DNA of 64,000 bases from Gammaproteobacteria bacterium (GTDB taxonomy: Bacteria > Pseudomonadota > Gammaproteobacteria > Pseudomonadales > Pseudohongiellaceae). The DNA lies in NCBI GenBank assembly GCA_030831125.1, contig JAURLQ010000089.1:1-64000 (forward strand), in the 5' to 3' direction. The notes below the pieces were generated by a model. It had not been told where the DNA came from, ran no database searches, and saw only the letters and a program-made list of their open reading frames with translations. Positions 56,816 through 64,000 of the stretch are shown piece after piece. Position 1 is the first letter of the stretch. Each line of letters opens with the position of its first letter. The position numbers and the translations under genes were made by a program.

Positions 56816-58318
56816 CTACCTGATGCCCAACAGCTGATCGATCAACGCAGCGGTTTCAACATGCCCTTTCATCAGCGCGAGATCACGTGGTGTCAACCCG
56901 CCGACATCGGGCGCATTGATATCCACCCCCTGCTCGAAAGCAAGTTGAACCGCCTCATTCCAGCCGGCTTTCGCTGCGCCATGCGCAACATTCTGTCCGT
57001 TTGACGCTACATCATGGATGCTGGCACCCGCTTCCATGAGAAGCTTCATGATATTCGCCGCACCCTGTCCCGTCTTGAACTCGCCTGATATGGGCCTTTC
57101 CATGAAAATTCCGTAAATATGCCACACCCCTGCAGCACTGAGCATAGGGGTAACTTCATAGACATAGTTGGGAATATCTACGCGGGCACCAAACTCAAGC
57201 AGAAGTTTCACTGCTTCTATATCCCCTGCCTTTGCTGCCTTGTGCAGCGCAGTAGCGCCAGCATTCAGCACTCGTGAGTCCGGTGTTCCATCAGTGTAAC
57301 CCCGATCGCCGCCAGCACGGAAAGGAGGATCCTTTTTGAGGCGCATATCCACATAGGCTCCTTTCTCCAGCAGTACCCTGGCAATCTGCAAGGCAGTCAT
57401 GCTGTCTGTGGAAGGAAGGTCTCCACGACTGCTGCTGGGAGGAATATTCAGGTCAATGGCATTATAAAGCGCTGTTCGCCCCCACCAATCCCAACGCTTG
57501 ATGTCAGCACCACGATCTATCAAAAGTGCTGCCGTATCGTAATGCATGTTGAGCGTTGCCATGAGCAGAGGCGTTTCTCCCCACAGATCGGTCTTGTTGA
57601 TGTCGGCCCCACCGTCCAGCAAGGCACGAACACAATCAATGCAACCTTCCCTGGCAGCATAGAGCAGTGGTGTATAACCCCCTGGATCAAGTGGTTTGTT
57701 TCGGGGTTCAGAAGTAATCCAGCGTGGCCAGTCGTGATCCCTGCTTCTGGCATCAACATCTGCTCCATGTTCGATGAGCAGTCTGGTCATGGCCGGCTGT
57801 TTCTGGGAGGAAGCCCACATCAATGCTGTCTGCTCTCCCCAGCTTTCCATGGCGTTGACATTCGCGCCCTTGTCCAGCAAGAGACTCGCCGTATCGGTAT
57901 TGCCGGTTCTGGCAACAGCCATCAACAGTGTTTGCCCTTCAGCATTGGGAGACTCTATATCACCACCAGCATGAACCAGCGCTTTCATGATTTCAAAGTC
58001 ACCATGCCCAGATGCAACCGTCATCGGTGTAGCACCGTAATCATTGGCGATATCGGGATCAGCGCCTTCTGCAAGCAGCATTTGTACCAACTCAAGATCC
58101 TTGTAATAAACAGCCCAGTGCAATGCGCTGGTACTGTCTACCGAAAGCTGGTTGACATCAGCGCCTCCGGCTATCAGCTCCATGGCAGTGCTTCTGTCAC
58201 CGGCGTTCACGATATCCGGCAGCGTATCCACTGCATAAGCATGAAAAGAAGCAGCTGACAGGAAGGCGATCAATCCGGCCCGCAAAACAACCCTTGTTTC
58301 TTTGCCAAAAGCTTTCAT
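56816..58318 (-). CDS. Exported ankyrin-repeat protein, module D
   Basis: A 500-residue protein; ATG 58318 follows CAGGGAT. The signal peptide ends FHAYAV. About ten ankyrin repeats are present, including a repeat with GCIDC (GC-x-x-C) preceded by DHDWPRWITSEPR, the feature shared with the module C protein. A charged insert (KKDPPFRAGGDRGYTDG) breaks the array at about residues 310-330. It starts 17 bases after the DUF1552 stop and is followed at eight bases by the small secreted protein gene. Confidence 0.86.
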   Translation of the reverse strand: MKAFGKETRVVLRAGLIAFLSAASFHAYAVDTLPDIVNAGDRSTAMELIAGGADVNQLSVDSTSALHWAVYYKDLELVQMLLAEGADPDIANDYGATPMTVASGHGDFEIMKALVHAGGDIESPNAEGQTLLMAVARTGNTDTASLLLDKGANVNAMESWGEQTALMWASSQKQPAMTRLLIEHGADVDARSRDHDWPRWITSEPRNKPLDPGGYTPLLYAAREGCIDCVRALLDGGADINKTDLWGETPLLMATLNMHYDTAALLIDRGADIKRWDWWGRTALYNAIDLNIPPSSSRGDLPSTDSMTALQIARVLLEKGAYVDMRLKKDPPFRAGGDRGYTDGTPDSRVLNAGATALHKAAKAGDIEAVKLLLEFGARVDIPNYVYEVTPMLSAAGVWHIYGIFMERPISGEFKTGQGAANIMKLLMEAGASIHDVASNGQNVAHGAAKAGWNEAVQLAFEQGVDINAPDVGGLTPRDLALMKGHVETAALIDQLLGIR

Positions 58319-58335
58319 ATCCCTGCCCGTTCCAA

Positions 58336-59667
58336 TCAGACTTCAGCCAGTAGCCCTGTGCTGTCACCGAGGGACTCAACACCCGGTATGCCGGCACGAT
58401 CAAGAATGGTCAGTACCAGATTGGCATGCGGTGTATCAGCTTCGTACTTCAGATGCTGACCACCCTTGATGCGACCATTGGCGCCACCAATGATGACTGA
58501 CGGCAGAGGATTGGAGTTGTGGGCATTGGAGTCGCTCATGTTACTGCCGTAAAGCATGATTGAGTGATCAAGCAATGAGCCATCACCATCCGGGGTGTTA
58601 CTGAGCCTGTCGAGGAATTTGGCAAAAATGCGGGTATGGTAGTTCTGGATCATCGCACATCTGTCCATCTTGTCCTGTACATAACGGTGATGTGAAAGTG
58701 GATGATATGCCTCGGAAATGCCAATCTGGTTATATGTCAACATACTCAGTTCGGCAGAAATCATCATCGATGTTACTCGGGTCAATTCTGTTTCATAACC
58801 CAAAGCCGCCAACTCATACATGAGGTTTATATGCTGCTCCCAGTTGCCTGGCACACCAAGCGGAGCATCAGGAATGTCTACACCGGTGAAATCCTGCTGC
58901 CCCAGTTTCTGCACCTGCAGCTCAACATCGCGCACGGAATCCAGATACTCTTCCATGCGGGCCTTGTCGTTTGCACCAAGGCGGCCATTCAGTGAGTTGG
59001 CGCTTTCTGACACCAGATCAAGCAGACTGAACTTCTGGTTCATGATCATGTCACGCTCTTCGGCAGTATCTCCCTGGCCGAACATGCGGAAAAACAGCTT
59101 GCGCGGATTGTGTTCCAGCGGCAAAGGCTGGGTTCTGGTTCTGAATGAAATGGTAGAGCCATAGCCACAACCCAGATTAGCATCACAGGCACCTGCACTG
59201 GATCCCTTCACTTCTGTACAAAGCTCCAGTGAAGGGAAAGGGGTATCCTGCCCCAGATACTGGGCAGCAATCTGGTCAGCAGTTATTCCGTAGTTCGGAT
59301 CATTCTGGTCCACCGTGAAAGGTGATGCACAACTGAGCCACGTGCCCGGGGAAGTGGCATGCACACCCGCACCTTCTGCAGCCCTGTTTCGCAGATTGCT
59401 GACGATGGTCATTTGATCCTTGTATTTTTCCAGCGGCTGCAGGATGAAAGGCACTTCAAAATCAGTACCGGTTGTGGACGGTGTCCACTTGTCCATGATC
59501 GCGCCATGGGGGAAATAGAAAAATCCGAGCTTTGGTTTTGGTGAAGCTGCAGTCTGCGCCAGCGCAGTGCCGGCCGGAATCATGGCGTCAAGCAAAGGAA
59601 GCGCAACAGACGCACCAGCGCCCCTCAATAAAGTCCTGCGAGACAGGTGTTTCTTGCTGATAAACAT
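58336..59667 (-). CDS. DUF1552 (HxxSHH) Tat-exported protein, module D
   Basis: A 443-residue family member. I choose the second ATG (59667), which is correctly spaced from GAGGGA; the first ATG touches that site. The twin-arginine leader LSRRTLLRGAGASVALPLLDA resembles the module B leader closely. HPLSHH lies near residues 322-327 in this numbering, and CDANLGCGYGSTISF and YGSNMSDSNAHNSN match the other copies. It is 207 bases downstream of the DUF1592 gene, the widest internal gap among the modules, and 17 bases upstream of the ankyrin gene. Confidence 0.9.
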   Translation of the reverse strand: MFISKKHLSRRTLLRGAGASVALPLLDAMIPAGTALAQTAASPKPKLGFFYFPHGAIMDKWTPSTTGTDFEVPFILQPLEKYKDQMTIVSNLRNRAAEGAGVHATSPGTWLSCASPFTVDQNDPNYGITADQIAAQYLGQDTPFPSLELCTEVKGSSAGACDANLGCGYGSTISFRTRTQPLPLEHNPRKLFFRMFGQGDTAEERDMIMNQKFSLLDLVSESANSLNGRLGANDKARMEEYLDSVRDVELQVQKLGQQDFTGVDIPDAPLGVPGNWEQHINLMYELAALGYETELTRVTSMMISAELSMLTYNQIGISEAYHPLSHHRYVQDKMDRCAMIQNYHTRIFAKFLDRLSNTPDGDGSLLDHSIMLYGSNMSDSNAHNSNPLPSVIIGGANGRIKGGQHLKYEADTPHANLVLTILDRAGIPGVESLGDSTGLLAEV

Positions 59668-59874
59668 GTTCATTCCCTCTGCTTTCGAAACGGTTGTAAT
59701 GCGATTTACTGCACTTTTTACAACTTGCCCGCGTGAACCCGGATCAGGAACCTGTGGCTAATCCGGGCAATAACACGATGTTATTCAACTGCTTTTTGAC
59801 TACTTGCGTCCTACCTTATCCGAATTTGCCGATTTTTTACACTGGCCTGATACATCCTCTGTGGCCATGATGCT

Positions 59875-62349
59875 TTACTGACCGGCAGCGATGGAAGCTG
59901 TCAGAATTTCGACCTCTTCGGTTTTTCTCATCCTGAACTGCTCACTGTTGACGATATTCAGCACTATGCTGGAGAGCCGATAATCATCTGCAGCTGCCTT
60001 CCTGACTATATTCCTGATCATGGGCATATCCTGGTATTCAATGCTTCTCCCAAGGCCGAAAGTCATGAGCTTTTCGGTAAAAGTCTGGGCAAACTGGTCG
60101 GGGCGTTCAAGAATCGCAGCCCTGAGCGCCACTGGACCATCCACAGGAGTACCACCTGCCATGACACCAGAAGCATCAATCGGGGTTCTCGCAAACCGGT
60201 CAATGTCCCTCCAGCGCCCAACTGCATCAAAATTCTCCAGCGCAAATCCCAGCGGGTCGATAACGCCATGACAACCGTTGCAGGAAGGATTGACACGGTG
60301 CTTTTCAAGACGTTCGCGGACCGTGCTGTATTCCTGACCAGCCTCGATTTCAACGAAACCCTCTACATTCGGTGGTGGTGCAGCCGGAGGCGTGCCCATT
60401 ATTCTTTCCAGCAGCCATTTGCCGCGCAAGACAGGAGAGGTGCGATTGGGATAGGAGGAAACCATTAACACTGCCCCTTTGCCCAGAATTCCCCACCGAC
60501 GCTCATCATCCAGAGTCACTCTGCGGAATTCAGCCCCTTTTACATTGGTTATGCCGTAATGCAAGGCAAGATTCTCGTTCAGGTAGGTATGATCGGCAGT
60601 CAGCAGCTCCAGAACGCTCCTGTCTTCACTGAAGATACTCTGCATGAACATCAAGGCTTCTTCGGTCATATCGGCCCTGATATTCCTGTCAACATCCCTG
60701 AAAAGCTGGCCATCGGGCGCAATGTTTTCCAGTTCTCCCAGGCCCAGCCATTGGAACCCGAAATTGTCAGCCAGATTCCGGGCTTTGGGATCTTTCAGCA
60801 TCCTGATGACCTGTCTCTCCAGTGTGGCAGGGTCCCTGAGGCCTTCATCCACTGCTATCTCCAGCAAAGTTTCGTCCGGAATGGAGCTCCAGAGGAAAAA
60901 TGCCAGCCTGGAAGCCAGTTCAAGGGAGCTAAGTTCATAGGAAACGCCCGGCGGTAATGAATCCGGCTCCGGCTCTATGCGGTACAGGAACTTGGGATGC
61001 GCAAGGATGCCTGACAGCGCGAAGCTGATGCCATTTTCAAATCCGCCATTGGCATAGCCTGTGTCGTACATTCTCATCAACAGGTTAGTGTCTTCATCAG
61101 ATAACAGCCCCCTGAAAGCTTCATCGGCAAGATCAGTCACTATTTGCCTTGCGCAGGAGCTTTCCTCTGCGTCCCGATCCGGATGGCAAGAGAATATCTT
61201 TTCCCTGCTCGGCGTCGCACTCAGCCCTGTGGCATTTACCGGGCCATATATTTCGAATCCACCAACATCAGGTATGGCTGTCTGTCCTGTTCTTGGAGTC
61301 AATTGCTGCAGTGGAGAATCAGACTCGGCAAACGAGCGATGCAGGAAAAAGACAGCAATTTTGTGCGGCCCTGCGGTTGTAGTCAGCGGTATCCCCCGCA
61401 ACCTTCCATTGATTTCATCCACAATAGGCGCCCTGAGCTTGTCCAGGCGCTCAGCCTCCTGTGGACCACCCAGCTCTGTTTCAAAAAACTTCCTGCCATC
61501 AACCGTGGCCACCAGGGTATTCTTGTGCTCGAAACCGGCTGTAGCCAGGCCATTGGCCATACCGGAAATATTGAGCAGATAATCGCCGTCACTGGGGAAA
61601 TAGTGTTCAACCACAGCACCACCTCTTGATCCCAACGGCAAACCATCAACATGAAAGGACTGACCTACACCGGAAAAGGAATAGGGTGTACCCGCCGGAC
61701 GGGCCGATGGGGTACCGACAGCCTGCTCGCTGACCACTCTGGCAGCACCAAGATACTGGTCAATGAAAGTGGGACTTACCTGCAGCGCTGTAGCAATATT
61801 GTCAAATCCCTCTTCAGCACCATCCAGTGGCAGCAATGCTTCTGCATCTATATCAAGTTTCAGCAGATCACGAATGGCATTGGCATATTCAGTCCTGTTG
61901 AGCCTATGCAGCAGCTTTTCACCGGGATCGGTAAAGTCACGGGGCTGGTCAAGATTGCCTTCCAGCCAGGCAACCAGTGCGTCGACATTGGCATTTTCAG
62001 GGCGCTCCTGGCCCGGCGGAGGCATCATCCTGCCACGCAGTTTGCGCACTACCTTTTCCCAGACTTCTCCATCCTGTGCTATTGCCTGATGATCCATCAG
62101 GTCAAATGCCAAACCCCCACTGTAATCATCAAGGTTGTGGCAGTTCATGCAGTACTCTTCAATCACCGCCCATTGCTGATCAGCACTCGCCTCAAGTTCA
62201 GAGGGTGTGGGCATGCTGTAGGCTGCAGAGCTCTGTGATTGAGAAGCAGACTGCATGCTGGCTTCATCAGAACAAGCACCAGCCAGCAGCGCTGCTGAAA
62301 CAATACTGACCAGAGTCAGGTTTTGGAATGCGGGATTTCTGTGTTTCAT
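59875..62349 (-). CDS. DUF1592-family lipoprotein with two CxxCH sites, module D
   Basis: An 824-residue member whose N terminus differs from the other three: LLAGACSDEAS looks like a lipobox, with Cys26 as lipid anchor, followed by a Ser/Gln-rich spacer. CMNCH (67-71) and CNGCH (690-694) are the haem-type sites. HRLNRTEYANAIRDLL, ADEAFRGLL, LASRLAFFLWSSIPDE, TSPVLRGKWLLE and EKLMTFGLGRSIE follow in the standard order. RGLL replaces the usual RRPV. It begins 16 bases after the MBL gene. Membrane anchoring would place this copy apart from the soluble homologues. Confidence 0.9.
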   Translation of the reverse strand: MKHRNPAFQNLTLVSIVSAALLAGACSDEASMQSASQSQSSAAYSMPTPSELEASADQQWAVIEEYCMNCHNLDDYSGGLAFDLMDHQAIAQDGEVWEKVVRKLRGRMMPPPGQERPENANVDALVAWLEGNLDQPRDFTDPGEKLLHRLNRTEYANAIRDLLKLDIDAEALLPLDGAEEGFDNIATALQVSPTFIDQYLGAARVVSEQAVGTPSARPAGTPYSFSGVGQSFHVDGLPLGSRGGAVVEHYFPSDGDYLLNISGMANGLATAGFEHKNTLVATVDGRKFFETELGGPQEAERLDKLRAPIVDEINGRLRGIPLTTTAGPHKIAVFFLHRSFAESDSPLQQLTPRTGQTAIPDVGGFEIYGPVNATGLSATPSREKIFSCHPDRDAEESSCARQIVTDLADEAFRGLLSDEDTNLLMRMYDTGYANGGFENGISFALSGILAHPKFLYRIEPEPDSLPPGVSYELSSLELASRLAFFLWSSIPDETLLEIAVDEGLRDPATLERQVIRMLKDPKARNLADNFGFQWLGLGELENIAPDGQLFRDVDRNIRADMTEEALMFMQSIFSEDRSVLELLTADHTYLNENLALHYGITNVKGAEFRRVTLDDERRWGILGKGAVLMVSSYPNRTSPVLRGKWLLERIMGTPPAAPPPNVEGFVEIEAGQEYSTVRERLEKHRVNPSCNGCHGVIDPLGFALENFDAVGRWRDIDRFARTPIDASGVMAGGTPVDGPVALRAAILERPDQFAQTFTEKLMTFGLGRSIEYQDMPMIRNIVRKAAADDYRLSSIVLNIVNSEQFRMRKTEEVEILTASIAAGQ

Positions 62350-62365
62350 CGGTTTTGACTTGTTC

Positions 62366-63352
62366 TCAGGGTATATTGAGTACGCGGTAGTTCTGGGGAT
62401 CCCTTACCCGGCCCTGGAAACTTTGATATGCCAGGGTCATGAATCGTGTCGGGTCACCCATTTGTGCATCAAATTCTGCGGTATGTTTTTCAGCCAGTAT
62501 ATCCTGCAGTCCCCAGCTCTTGATCAGGGACCCGTGGAAACGGTCGAACACTGTCAGATACATCTGGTTCTGGGCACGGAGCTGGTCAAGGTTCATTAGT
62601 TCCCCATAGCCGGGGATGATCCTGGTGCTGGCTGTTGGCACTGTAAGCAATGAAACAAAGCCATCAAGCATGCCGCCTATATAACCCCCTGTCCACCAGT
62701 CAATGTCTGGCCAACGTCCATTGGAAACAAGCGGACCCGTTGCCAGCAGATCCTCTTCCTCGAAGTAAACCCAGATATCTCCATCTGTATGGGCGCTGCG
62801 CATGTACCCGAAATACACATGGGTATCTCCAAAAGTCATCATGCCATCATCCTGAATGATGGTCCCGGGAAGTGCAGCATCGGGAAGTGGCTCAAAAGTG
62901 GTATCAGACCAACGCTGCCATACTTCGGTGCTCATCCAGAGCATGGTGTTTTCATGTGCAATTATTTCAATACCCTGCTGACCAAGCGCAAGGTTGGCAC
63001 CGGTGACTTCACGGTGCCAGTGTGTGTTGAAAAGCGCGCGCATCGGCCTGCCAGGAAAATTGTCCTGTATGGCAGCATCAAGATCAACAAACCAGTCTTG
63101 ATGCCCTCCGTCTACCAGGACCAGTCCTTCGCTGGTATCTACTACAAGCACATTGCTTTGCGGCCCTTTCACAAAAAGAGCCTTCTCTGAAAGCCGGACG
63201 GTCTCCAGCTCTGCAGCCTGTATGCTGAATGCGAACAGAGCCACAAACCAGGCCGAACCGCCTGGCACGGACCATTTGGGAAAATGCCGGATTACCGCTA
63301 CCAGATTCAGCGTGTGCAGTCCGCGCGCATAAAATTTATTTCGCATTTTCAT
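62366..63352 (-). CDS. Exported metallo-beta-lactamase-fold protein with altered metal motif, module D
   Basis: A 328-residue MBL-fold protein, first gene of the module D transcript. The N terminus is uncertain; a hydrophobic export segment ends FSIQAAE at about residue 48. LVLVDGG (77-83) is followed by NTHWHREVTGAN, where His111 and His113 are kept but the usual Asp is Glu115 and the next position is Val. SAHTDGDIWVYF supplies a further His. With a changed ligand set it may bind one metal ion or have altered activity. It is a distant homologue of the module C protein, and heads the operon here, whereas that one is third. Confidence 0.82.
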   Translation of the reverse strand: MKMRNKFYARGLHTLNLVAVIRHFPKWSVPGGSAWFVALFAFSIQAAELETVRLSEKALFVKGPQSNVLVVDTSEGLVLVDGGHQDWFVDLDAAIQDNFPGRPMRALFNTHWHREVTGANLALGQQGIEIIAHENTMLWMSTEVWQRWSDTTFEPLPDAALPGTIIQDDGMMTFGDTHVYFGYMRSAHTDGDIWVYFEEEDLLATGPLVSNGRWPDIDWWTGGYIGGMLDGFVSLLTVPTASTRIIPGYGELMNLDQLRAQNQMYLTVFDRFHGSLIKSWGLQDILAEKHTAEFDAQMGDPTRFMTLAYQSFQGRVRDPQNYRVLNIP

Positions 63353-63456
63353 ACATTTCAGGAGTTTTATGACTTAGACTTGATCGACTTGTTCGTTTTT
63401 GTTTTTGCCGATAATGCTGCCAGTAAGAGCCAGCATTACATACCAATGGGGACATT

Positions 63457-63858
63457 ATGAAAAACAATAATAAAAGTAAACATTTATCGGGAATGGTCTT
63501 ATTTGCTGCATCATTATCTGCTGCAAGCCTGCAGGCCCATCATTCACTGGTAGGAGAGTTCGACACATCAGTGGAATTTGAATTGCGCGGCGCCATCACC
63601 GCCGTTGAATGGACCAATCCCCACATATGGCTCTATATGGATGTTGACGGTGAAAATGGCCAGACAGTCAAATGGGAATGCGAAATGGGATCACCGAACC
63701 AGCTCATCCGTCAGGGCTGGAAAAAGGAGGATCTGCCCACAGGCACCGTTATCCGTGCCCAGGCCAATCCTGCAAGAGATGGCTCCAATACATGCAGCAC
63801 CAGAAGTATCACACTTGATGATGGCACTCCGGTGTTCTCACGTGTTGGCAACAGGTAA
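63457..63858 (+). CDS. DUF6152-like exported small protein
   Basis: A 133-residue protein with signal peptide ending LQAHH. The mature part has AHHSLVGEFD, RGAITAVEWTNPHIW and WECEMGSPN, which I associate with the DUF6152 family of unknown function. Its promoter region (63353-63456) is shared with divergent module D. The partial gene that follows after 18 bases is in the same direction. Such proteins are often paired with PDFNGIW-type secreted proteins, as here. Confidence 0.78.
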   Translation: MKNNNKSKHLSGMVLFAASLSAASLQAHHSLVGEFDTSVEFELRGAITAVEWTNPHIWLYMDVDGENGQTVKWECEMGSPNQLIRQGWKKEDLPTGTVIRAQANPARDGSNTCSTRSITLDDGTPVFSRVGNR

Positions 63859-63876
63859 GTAACAGGAGGACAGAAG

Positions 63877-64000
63877 ATGAAAAAGATTTTTACCACTGCA
63901 ATCATTTCAACGATTTTTGCCGCGCTGCTTTGTCAGACAGGCCTGGCGCAGGACATCCCCCGCATGGCCAATGGCAAGCCTGACTTCAACGGCATCTGGG
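63877..64000 (+). CDS. Start of an exported PDFNGIW-type protein, cut by the window end
   Basis: ATG 63877 lies behind AGGAGGACAGAAG. The 41 residues seen comprise a signal peptide (MKKIFTTAIIS... ending GLAQ) and the mature start DIPRMANGKPDFNGIW. Secreted proteins with this N-terminal PDF-GIW motif are common beside DUF6152 genes. The rest lies outside the window, so function cannot be judged. Confidence 0.72.
   Translation, partial: MKKIFTTAIISTIFAALLCQTGLAQDIPRMANGKPDFNGIW

Overview
The window reads as chromosome of a free-living, aerobic gammaproteobacterium, probably marine and heterotrophic. It carries rpsU, yqeY, dnaG and rpoD in the order of the macromolecular-synthesis operon, a CCA-encoding tRNA-Ile2(CAU) after rpoD, a perfect Fur box at a TonB receptor, many Tat/Sec-exported c-type cytochromes, and secreted or periplasmic enzymes. 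I saw no integrase, transposase, CRISPR array or phage gene.

Layout. 1-5000: di-haem cytochrome c peroxidase, lytic transglycosylase MltD, and an MIO-type aromatic amino acid ammonia-lyase. 5157-14223: core block rpsU-yqeY / dnaG / rpoD / tRNA, into which an antisense Fur-regulated TonB receptor and a hybrid histidine kinase are interleaved; the kinase has an in-frame TAA in its receiver domain. 14224-21209: a bacterial relative of the animal hyaluronidases CEMIP/TMEM2 (G8 domain plus beta-helix), a small cytochrome c, a VioB-type ferritin-like gene broken by an in-frame TAA, a TylF-type methyltransferase and a 2OG-oxygenase-like protein. 27385-35117: an AAHS-type aromatic-acid transporter, an IorAB-type molybdenum hydroxylase and a cytochrome c-sorbosone dehydrogenase fusion. 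45574-46524: a two-domain GFA/CENP-V protein. 53789-56168: a carotenoid/lignostilbene dioxygenase and a secreted protein made of eight Cys-paired repeats.

The most striking content is a paralogous module present four times between 21845 and 63352: a large DUF1592-type protein with two CxxCH sites, a Tat-exported DUF1552 (HxxSHH) protein and an exported ankyrin-repeat protein. Module A (21845-27198, plus strand) is ankyrin-DUF1592-DUF1552. Modules B (35162-44835), C (46995-53606) and D (56319-63352), minus strand, run DUF1592-DUF1552-ankyrin. C and D add an exported metallo-beta-lactamase-fold protein with a non-canonical metal motif; B has three tandem ankyrin paralogues; D adds a small secreted protein. 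Tight spacing (an ATGA overlap in A, gaps of 3-17 bp elsewhere) implies co-expression. I infer a periplasmic, haem-linked oxidative system with ankyrin partners, copied and diversified for different substrates; its chemistry is unknown. The surrounding transporter, molybdenum hydroxylase, sorbosone-type dehydrogenase and carotenoid/lignostilbene oxygenase suggest oxidation of aromatic or isoprenoid compounds, but no substrate can be read from sequence.

Smaller signals include a sigma-54-like promoter with a palindrome upstream of mltD, a 180-bp nested inverted-repeat element with MITE features, a duplication of the tRNA 3' end, and several long inverted repeats acting as terminators between convergent genes.
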